Shown here: positions 41,501 through 51,000 of the stretch, in pieces | Layout: each line of letters begins with the position of its first letter | Position numbering within the stretch: position 1 is the stretch's first letter | DNA from: Pratylenchus scribneri | Taxonomy: Eukaryota; Nematoda; Chromadorea; Rhabditida; Pratylenchidae | NCBI GenBank assembly: GCA_030063045.1 | Contig: JAQSEB010000033.1 | Span: 248,001 to 312,000, forward strand | Reading direction: 5' to 3' | DNA length: 64,000 bases | The notes under the pieces: generated by a model | What the model was told of the DNA's origin: nothing | What the model saw: the letters and a program-made list of their open reading frames with translations, nothing else | Database searches by the model: none | Position numbers and translations under genes: made by a program

Positions 41501-44500
41501 GGTTTAAAACCTTTTTATTTTGATAAAACTATGCCAAAAATTATACCAATCTAAGCAGTTTTAAGAGCTCTATTATTTTTTATAAAAATTAATTGGTTTT
41601 AAACCTATATAAAAATGTTATAAACAATTTAATTGAAATGAATATTCTAAAAAGTGCCACATTTGTATTTTGGTTTAAATTTTTTTATTTTGATCAAATT
41701 ATGCCAAAAATTATATCAATCGAAGCAGTTTTAAGAGCTCTATTATTTTTTATAAAAATTAATTAGTTTTAAACATATAAAAAAATGTTATAAAAAATTT
41801 AATTGAAATGAATATTCTAAAAAGTGCCACATTTGTATTTGGGTTTAAATTTTTTTATTTTGATCAAATTATGCCAAAAATTATATTAATCGAAGTAGTT
41901 TTAAGAGCTCTATTATTTTTTATAAAAATTAATTGGTTTTAAACCTATATAAAAATGTTATAAACAATTTAATTGAAATGAATATTCTAAAAAGTGCCAC
42001 ATTTGTATTTTGGTTTAAAACCTTTTTATTTTTGATCAAACCATGGAAAAAATTACACCAATCTAAGCAGTTTTAAGAGCTTCATTATTTTTTATAAAAT
42101 TTAATTGGTTTTAAACCTATATAAAAATGTTATAAACAATTTAATTGAAATGAATATTCTAAAAAGTGCCACCTTTGAATTTTGGTTTAAAACCTTTTTA
42201 TTTTGATAAAACTATGCCAAAAATTATACCAATCTAAGCAGTTTTAAGAGCTCTATTATTTTTTATAAAAATTAATTGGTTTTAAACCTATATAAAAATG
42301 TTATAAACAATTTAATTGAAATGAATATTCTAAAAAGTGCCACATTTGTATTTTGGTTTAAAACCTTTTTATTTTTGACCAATCCATGCCAAAAATTATA
42401 TAAATCGAAGCAGTTTTAAGTGCTCTATTATTTTTTATAAAAATTAATTGGTTTTAAACCTATATAAAAATGTTATAAACAATTTAATTGAAATGAATAT
42501 TCTAAAAAGTGCCACCTTTGAATTTTGGTTTAAAACCTTTTTATTTTGATAAAACTATGCCAAAAATTATACCAATCTAAGCAGTTTTAAGAGCTCTATT
42601 ATTTTTTATAAAAATTAATTAGTTTTAAACATATAAAAAAATGTTATAAAAAATTTAATTGAAATGAATATTCTAAAAAGTGCCACATTTGTATTTTGGT
42701 TTAAAACCTTTTTATTTTGATCAATCCATGCCAAAAATTATATCAATCGAAGCAGTTTTAAGAGCTCTATTATTTTTTATAAAAATTAATTGGTTTTAAA
42801 CCTATATAAAAATGTTATAAACAATTTAATTGAAATGAATATTCTAAAAAGTGCCACATTTGTATTTTGGTTTAAAACCTTTTTATTTTTGATCAAACCA
42901 TGGAAAAAAATACACCAATCTAAGCAGTTTTAAGAGCTCTATTATTTTTTATAAAAATTAATTGGTTTTAAACCTATATAAAAATGTTATAAACAATTTA
43001 ATTGAAAGGAATATTCTAAAAAGTGCCACATTTGTATTTGGGTTTAAATTTTTTTATTTTGATCAAATTATGCCAAAAATTATATTAATCGAAGTAGTTT
43101 TAAGAGCTCTATTATTTTTTATAAAAATTAATTGGTTTTAAACCTATATAAAAATGTTATAAACAATTTAATTGAAATGAATATTCTAAAAAGTGCCACA
43201 TTTGTATTTTGGTTTAAAACCTTTTTATTTTTGATCAAACCATGGAAAAAATTACACCAATCTAAGCAGTTTTAAGAGCTTCATTATTTTTTATAAAATT
43301 TAATTGGTTTTAAACCTATATAAAAATGTTATAAACAATTTAATTGAAATGAATATTCTAAAAAGTGCCACCTTTGAATTTTGGTTTAAAACCTTTTTAT
43401 TTTGATAAAACTATGCCAAAAATTATACCAATCTAAGCAGTTTTAAGAGCTCTATTATTTTTTATAAAAATTAATTGGTTTTAAACCTATATAAAAATGT
43501 TATAAACAATTTAATTGAAATGAATATTCTAAAAAGTGCCACATTTGTATTTTGGTTTAAAACCTTTTTATTTTTGACCAATCCATGCCAAAAATTATAT
43601 AAATCGAAGCAGTTTTAAGTGCTCTATTATTTTTTATAAAATTTAATTGGTTTTAAACCTATATAAAAATGTTATAAACAATTTAATTGAAATGAATATT
43701 CTAAAAAGTGCCACCTTTGAATTTTGGTTTAAAACCTTTTTATTTTGATCAAACTATGCCAAAAATTATACCAATCTAAGCAGTTTTAAGAGCTCTATTA
43801 TTTTTTATAAAAATTAATTGGTTTTAAACCTATATAAAAATGTTATAAACAATTTAATTGAAATGAATATTCTAAAAAGTGCCACCTTTGAATTTTGGTT
43901 TAAAACCTTTTTATTTTGATAAAACTATGCCAAAAATTATACCAATCTAAGCAGTTTTAAGAGCTCTATTATTTTTTATAAAAATTAATTGGTTTTAAAC
44001 CTATATAAAAATGTTATAAACAATTTAATTGAAATGAATATTCTAAAAAGTGCCACATTTGTATTTTGGTTTAAAACCTTTTTATTTTTGACCAATCCAT
44101 GCCAAAAATTATATAAATCGAAGCAGTTTTAAGTGCTCTATTATTTTTTATAAAATTTAATTGGTTTTAAACCTATATAAAAATGTTATAAACAATTTAA
44201 TTGAAATGAATATTCTAAAAAGTGCCACCTTTGAATTTTGGTTTAAAACCTTTTTATTTTGATCAAACTATGCCAAAAATTATACCAATCTAAGCAGTTT
44301 TAAGAGCTCTATTATTTTTTATAAAAATTAATTGGTTTTAAACCTATATAAAAATGTTATAAACAATTTAATTGAAAGGAATATTCTAAAAAGTGCCACA
44401 TTTGTTATTTAGGTTTAAATTTTTTTATTTTGATCAAATTATGCCAAAAATTATATTAATCGAAGTAGTTTTAAGAGCTCTATTATTTTTTATAAAAATT

Positions 44501-46868
44501 AATTGGTTTTAAACCTATATAAAAATGTTATAAACAATTTAATTGAAATGAATATTCTAAAAAGTGCCACATTTGTATTTTGGTTTAAAACCTTTTTATT
44601 TTTGATCAAACCATGGAAAAAATTACACCAATCTAAGCAGTTTTAAGAGCTTCATTATTTTTTATAAAATTTAATTGGTTTTAAACCTATATAAAAATGT
44701 TATAAACAATTTAATTGAAATGAATATTCTAAAAAGTGCCACCTTTGAATTTTGGTTTAAAACCTTTTTATTTTGATAAAACTATGCCAAAAATTATACC
44801 AATCTAAGCAGTTTTAAGAGCTCTATTATTTTTTATAAAAATTAATTAGTTTTAAAATAAAAAAATGTTATAAAAAATTTAATTGAAATGAATATTCTAA
44901 AAAGTGCCACATTTGTATTTTGGTTTAAAACCTTTTTATTTTTGACCAATCCATGCCAAAAATTATATCAATCGAAGCAGTTTTAAGAGCTCTATTATTT
45001 TTTATAAAAATTAATTGGTTTTAAACCTATATAAAAATGTTATAAACAATTTAATTGAAATGAATATTCTAAAAAGTGCCACATTTGTATTTTGGTTTAA
45101 AACCTTTTTATTTTTGACCAATCCATGCCAAAAATTATATAAATCGAAGCAGTTTTAAGTGCTCTATTATTTTTTATAAAATTTAATTGGTTTTAAACCT
45201 ATATAAAAATGTTATAAACAATTTAATTGAAATGAATATTCTAAAAAGTGCCACATTTGTATTTTGGTTTAAAACCTTTTTATTTTTGATCAAACCATGG
45301 AAAAAATTACACCAATCTAAGCAGTTTTAAGAGCTTCATTATTTTTTATAAAATTTAATTGGTTTTAAACCTATATAAAAATGTTATAAACAATTTAATT
45401 GAAATGAATATTCTAAAAAGTGCCACCTTTGAATTTTGGTTTAAAACCTTTTTATTTTGATAAAACTATGCCAAAAATTATACCAATCTAAGCAGTTTTA
45501 AAAGCTCTATTATTTTTTATAAAAATTAATTAGTTTTAAAATAAAAAAATGTTATAAAAAATTTAATTGAAATGAATATTCTAAAAAGTGCCACATTTGT
45601 ATTTTGGTTTAAAACCTTTTTATTTTTGACCAATCCATGCCAAAAATTATATCAATCGAAGCAGTTTTAAGAGCTCTATTATTTTTTATAAAAATTAATT
45701 GGTTTTAAACCTATATAAAAATGTTATAAACAATTTAATTGAAATGAATATTCTAAAAAGTGCCACATTTGTATTTTGGTTTAAAACCTTTTTATTTTTG
45801 ATCAAACCATGGAAAAAATTACACCAATCTAAGCAGTTTTAAGAGCTTCATTATTTTTTATAAAATACAATTGGTTTTAAACCTATATAAAAATGTTATA
45901 AACAATTTAATTGAAATGAATATTCTAAAAAGTGCCACATTTGTATTTTGGTTTAAAACCTTTTTATTTTTGATCAAACCATGGAAAAAATTACACCAAT
46001 CTAAGCAGTTTTAAGAGCTTCATTATTTTTTATAAAATTTAATTGGTTTTAAACCTATATAAAAATGTTATAAACAATTTAATTGAAAGGAATATTCTAA
46101 AAAGTGCCACATTTGTATTTGGGTTTAAATTTTTTTATTTTGATCAAATTATGCCAAAAATTATATTAATCGAAGTAGTTTTAAGAGCTCTATTATTTTT
46201 TATAAAAATTAATTGGTTTTAAACCTATATAAAAATGTTATAAACAATTTAATTGAAATGAATATTCTAAAAAGTGCCACATTTGTATTTTGGTTTAAAA
46301 CCTTTTTATTTTTGACCAATCCATGCCAAAAATTATATAAATCGAAGCAGTTTTAAGTGCTCTATTATTTTTTATAAAATTTAATTGGTTTTAAACCTAT
46401 ATAAAAATGTTATAAACAATTTAATTGAAATGAATATTCTAAAAAGTGCCACCTTTGAATTTTGGTTTAAAACCTTTTTATTTTGATCAAACTATGCCAA
46501 AAATTATACCAATCTAAGCAGTTTTAAGAGCTCTATTATTTTTTATAAAAATTAATTGGTTTTAAACCTATATAAAAATGTTATAAACAATTTAATTGAA
46601 AGGAATATTCTAAAAAGTGCCACATTTGTATTTTGGTTTAAAACCTTTTTATTTTTGATCAAACCATGGAAAAAATTACACCAATCTAAGCAGTTTTAAG
46701 AGCTCTATTATTTTTTATAAAAATTAATTGGTTTTAAACCTATATAAAAATGTTATAAACAATTTAATTGAAATGAATATTCTAAAAAGTGCCACATTTG
46801 TATTTGGGTTTAAAACCTTTTTATTTTGATTAAACTATGCCAAAAATTATATCAATCGAAGCAGTTTT

Positions 46869-47439
46869 CTGTAGTCCGTGATCGCATTCTTATGTATAAA
46901 ATAAAATATACAGTATTCTCTCTCTATGTTTCCCTCGATTTCAACAAACGAAGGAAATATTAATAAAAGCCGCTCCTCAGCCTTCAGCCATGCTGCTGTT
47001 GCTGTCACTGTTCCTTCCTTTGGGGCACTTCATAGTCCACATTTTGATTATCGTAACTCTCTTCAGTTTATATAACACTGTTTCTAATAATTTTTATATA
47101 TTTAAACATTTTCCAGTGATAAAAAAACTGATTAATAATTTCACATTTTAATTTGCCATTAATTCAATGCCTACTTAATTATCAAAATTAGAAATTGTAA
47201 ATGATTATAAAATAATTAATACAAATAATAATTACATAAATAGATGGATGTACTTTTCAAAAAGTACTATTTTTCAAGTTAAAATTGAGGAAATGAAAAC
47301 CCCAAATACCGGCTTGGACTTTGATACCTTAAAAACCAAGTTGCCTTTTACGACATTTTTACCCAATGGCTGTCAACAGTGTGTGTTTTTTTATTTATTT
47401 TGCCGCAATCACTCCCCCACCATGTTTACCAACAAATCG
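46869..47439. other. Non-satellite DNA right of the array; no supported gene
   Basis: Unique sequence begins right after GAAGCAGTTTT of the last, truncated monomer. It has a CT-rich stretch and then AT-rich DNA. One 53-codon open frame (46,989-47,150) starts with a run of Leu and other hydrophobic residues and could be a signal-peptide exon. It has no recognisable continuation and no acceptor I trust, so I do not call it a gene. Confidence 0.5.
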
Positions 47440-48030
47440 GCACGCGCGCGGCCTATCAAAGGGCCGATGGGATGTGGAAGGGGAAGTGGATTGGATATTG
47501 GGAAGAGAAAAGTGCGATCAAAAGCAAGGGGAAGGGATGAAGTGGCACAAAATCGGGGGAAGAGGGATGGATTGGCCAATCAAATCCATTGGGGAAAAGG
47601 GCCATTTTGGATCGAGAGGGAAGGGGAGGGGGATGAAGGATGCCGATTGGCTCGGAAATGGATGCCGTGGCCGTGGGTGGCCAACATTAGGGAAATGGAA
47701 AGGAAAGAGGGAAGGGAGAAGGGCCTCTTCGATGGCTTCATCCCCTCCTCCTTTGATGTCCTTCCATCATTTTCAAATCAGTCCATTCCTTCCCCCTTTT
47801 TACTTCACTTTTTTGCCATCGTGGCTTTCGGCTTTTTGATGTTCTTGCGCACTATTTCGAACAAGCCCGGCGAGCGGAGATGTGGCCGACGGTTGTGAAT
47901 ATTTCCGCATTTCATCTATTTATCGGCGGCGTATCATAGGGCCTCATTTCATTTTAAGCATTTTTTTCATTCCATTTTTAATTCATAGACTCACTCAGAA
48001 GGCATCGCAAATTTAATAAATTTAATTTAT
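47440..48030 (+). promoter_or_regulatory. Purine-rich upstream region of gene 1 (putative promoter)
   Basis: From about 47,455 to 47,730 the + strand is dominated by GGGAAGGGG-like purine tracts, then turns pyrimidine-rich to about 47,800. It contains the perfect palindrome GATTGGCCAATC at 47,571-47,582 (an inverted CCAAT pair) and further GATTGG/GGCCAA words. Long open frames cross it, but their low-complexity composition argues against coding. Comparable strand-asymmetric stretches precede genes 2 and 3. Promoter function is inferred from position only. Confidence 0.45.
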
Positions 48031-48039
48031 TCATTTTAG
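48031..48039 (+). promoter_or_regulatory. Probable trans-splice acceptor of gene 1
   Basis: TCATTTTAG lies 27 nt upstream of the start codon at 48,067 with no other start codon between. Its position fits a spliced-leader acceptor in a nematode, although a 5'-UTR intron acceptor would look the same. Confidence 0.55.
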
Positions 48040-48066
48040 TCCAAATTCAATTCCCCAACCCAAAAA

Positions 48067-51000
48067 ATGCCTTCCAAAATTTTCAATGCCATATTCTTCT
48101 CCGCCATTTTCGGGCAATTTGTTGTTGCAAATATTCAACAGCAACATTCCTTTTCGATGAATGGCCAACCCGTAATATCGGCCACTGCCTTCAATGGCGG
48201 GACAAATTTTGACCAAAAAAAGACCTATGAAATTCCCGGTCTTCCTTCCCCAATTGAACACCAAACTAAATTCAAACAAAGTGCGGGCCAAACTCAACAT
48301 GAAAATAGTTTGAGCATTCCGGGAATGCCGGGGCATCCGGACATTCATCATCAACAATTTTTCAACTATCAACATGACCCGAATATGCCAATGCCGCATA
48401 TTTACGATCAACAACATTTGAACATTGGCCCAATGGATGGATATTCTCCGGAACAGCAACAAATGATGATGATGACCCAAATGATGGGCTACCATCATCC
48501 GGACCAAATGTCCCAAACGGACTCCCAAACATCGGACCCATCAACGGATGAACAATCACAACAAAGTGATGGAATGCAGCAAGGAATGCCACAACATCCT
48601 CATATTCAACATATGCACACTTTGAATATTGGTAAATATGGAAATGGCATAAATGGACTAATTTTGGCACTATTGCAATTTGGATTTGGACCTAACTGGG
48701 AAAAGGATGAGGATGATGATGAAAAGGATGGATCATCCTCACATCTTCTTCATCATCTTCCTCATCCTTCCCCAGTTAGGGGCTCAACTGCAATAGTACC
48801 AAAATTTTGACTAATTCAATATTAATTTGAACAGGTGGACCCCACGGATTCCAACATCATTCCCATTTGAACATTTTCCATCCTCAACCTCAACCCATTC
48901 CGCCTCCACCGGCACAGCCTGAACCATCGGCGCCGCCAATGCCAGCGGATGGAATTTTCCCTTGGGACAAAGCCACATTACTCCATGAAATGACCAATGC
49001 CTACACTCAAAGTTGCAAAAAATCAGATGTGATTACAATGAGCCCGGCGAAGAAAATGGAATTGATTACGGCCAGTAAAAAGCAACCTGTCCAATTGGAC
49101 CAATTTGAATGGGTGGTGGATGTGGACAAAGTGTGCGATTTCCTCAATTTGGTGCCCGAAATAATGCACAAAAGGGAGGATTGCTTCCGAATTACCATCA
49201 CTCCAGAATTCTCAAAAGCAATGCAAATGCACGGAGTACAACAGGAATCGAGAATGTAAATTAACAAATTATGCCCAAAATTTCCTATTTATTCAGACAT
49301 GGCGACCTTTATTATCGATATTTGGTCTGCGATTTGATGCGAAAATTTGAAGCGGAAGAATTGAAAGCAACTCGACAATTGGCTGTTGATGATCACAAAA
49401 AGGGCATAATTGATGTGATGTTGGATGAGCATAAACAATCCAGGGCTTTACCAGCCACAGGTAAAATAAATTATTAAATTAAATTAATTAATTTTGGCCC
49501 AGGTTCATGGATTATTGTGTTACATAGTTTCCAGAATGCATCGGTGTTCTTTTGGCAATTTGCCGGCTATTTAGAATATTATCATACCAAACATTTCCTT
49601 AAAAAAGAAGGCGATGTTTGCCAAATATTGCACACGGATGCCCATTTTTATAATTATTTCATAAAACTCACAAATGGAACTGACAAAAAATTTGATGAAG
49701 CAATTCAACAATTGAAGGCAGTGATGCATGCACTTCCATTGGATCCATCACCAAATCAATGTATGTTAAATTATTTTTAAATTGGATAGTATATTTATTT
49801 CGCCATAAAAAAACATTGAAATTGTCGAAAAAAGTATTGAAATTCCGAAAAGTTTTTAGCGATTTAATGAATTGTTTTAAATTCCCAACCCTAACCCAAT
49901 CGATAGTACTCTCGAGATTCATTGTTTAATAATGATTTTTCTAATGTATAACCAATTTTAAATTGGTTTTAAACCAAACCATGAGAAGGTTTAAGCGGTT
50001 TAATGACAATTTTCATACCAATCAACGGATGTTTGATCTCTTTTGATTGGATAAAGGTTTGGGAGTCTAGGACAAACCATTAAACCGCTAAAATCTTTTC
50101 GCCATTTTCAATGTTTTTTAGGCAAATTCTATATTTGCCTTTTTAAATTAGTAATCTAATATTTATTAATGAAGATGGCGATGAGAATTGCACATACAAT
50201 TTATTCTTACTCCGTCCGGTGCTCGAACTAGGGTTGCGCTCCCGAGGGTCGGGGGCGAGTTGGACGGGGGCGGGGGTGATCGGGGGTGGCACCTTCGGGG
50301 GCGGGGACGGGGGTGACCTTGACGGGGACCCCCGCGGGGATCCCCGCGGGGGTACGGGGTTGACAAAAATTTTTAAAAGTCCTATTTTTCAAAAAAAAAA
50401 TTTCTGAAGAAAAATTTAGTAAAATTTTAATAAATTATAAGCGCAAATAAATTTTAATTCATAATTCATTCAATCTCCTCTTCAATTTCTTCCTGTTCTG
50501 GATCATTTGAATTTGTTGGTGCCAGTTACACACGGTTGGGATCATTATCATTAGCGTCTAGATCACAAGCGTCTCAGTGATTTTGAATTTGAAGAGCCTT
50601 AGCTCATCAGTCATCAGCCAATTTACTAATTTAAATTAAATGATATAGTGCATTTAATAGCCCTAAGTATCGGTTATCAAATGATATATTGAACATACAA
50701 AACTGTAATGGTTTGGACAAAATATGGCCCTAGATGCCTAGATACAAAAACAATTTTTCAAAATTTTTGGCCTCAACTTTGCCAAAGCTTTGAAGTTTTG
50801 AATGATCATTATACCATTGGATAGCCAAGATTTGGGACTATTAAATATATTTTAGGTCCTTTAAATTGGTTAATTGGCTGATGAGCTAAGGCTCGTCAAA
50901 ATCGATGAGATTAGTGGCGAGATGCTAATGTCCCTCGCTGGTTTCACTTTACACATCATCCAAATTTGCTTTTACAAATAAAATTTGACAGAGATTTTTT

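Larger units (their letters stand above)
1..46868 (+). repeat. Satellite DNA array, ~171-bp monomer, about 275 head-to-tail copies
   Basis: Monomer starts at 1, 172, 342 and 508 give unit lengths of 171, 170 and 166 bp. The same unit then continues without interruption or inversion to 46,868. The shorter units come from a T-run of five rather than six, or a 4-5 bp loss, in the segment after AAGAGCTCTA. Landmarks in each unit, in order, are GGTTTAAAACC, a TTTGATCAAA-like segment, GCCAAAAATTATATCAATCG, AGAGCTCT, AATTGGTTTTAAACC, CAATTTAATTG and CTAAAAAGTGCCAC. The unit is strongly AT-rich and has no open frame. The left edge is inside the array; the right edge is sharp. The size is close to nucleosome-plus-linker, as in many centromeric or heterochromatic satellites. 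A centromere role is not shown by the sequence. Confidence 0.98.

Noticed and set aside
1..46868. CRISPR-like regular repetition
   Set aside because: Whole units repeat without distinct spacers, and the unit is about 171 bp. It is a tandem satellite.
1..46868. CENP-B box in the satellite
   Set aside because: On the minus strand CTTCGATTGATATAA matches only the TTCGnnnnA half. The required CGGG half is absent.
1..46868. ATGCCA words as a gland-effector promoter box
   Set aside because: A six-base word inside a repeated unit (CCATGCCAAAAATT) is expected many times by copy number and has no gene downstream.
46989..47150. Small leucine-rich open frame of 53 codons
   Set aside because: Signal-peptide-like start, but no acceptor, no second exon and no homologue recognised. 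Mentioned only in the region note.
47248..47898. 216-residue and overlapping 157-residue open frames
   Set aside because: They run through a purine-rich, then pyrimidine-rich tract, have low-complexity composition in two frames, and lie in the upstream region of gene 1.
50166..50407. Gly/Pro/Arg-rich open frames on both strands
   Set aside because: They arise from the GC-rich end of the hAT-like element and cross its boundary.
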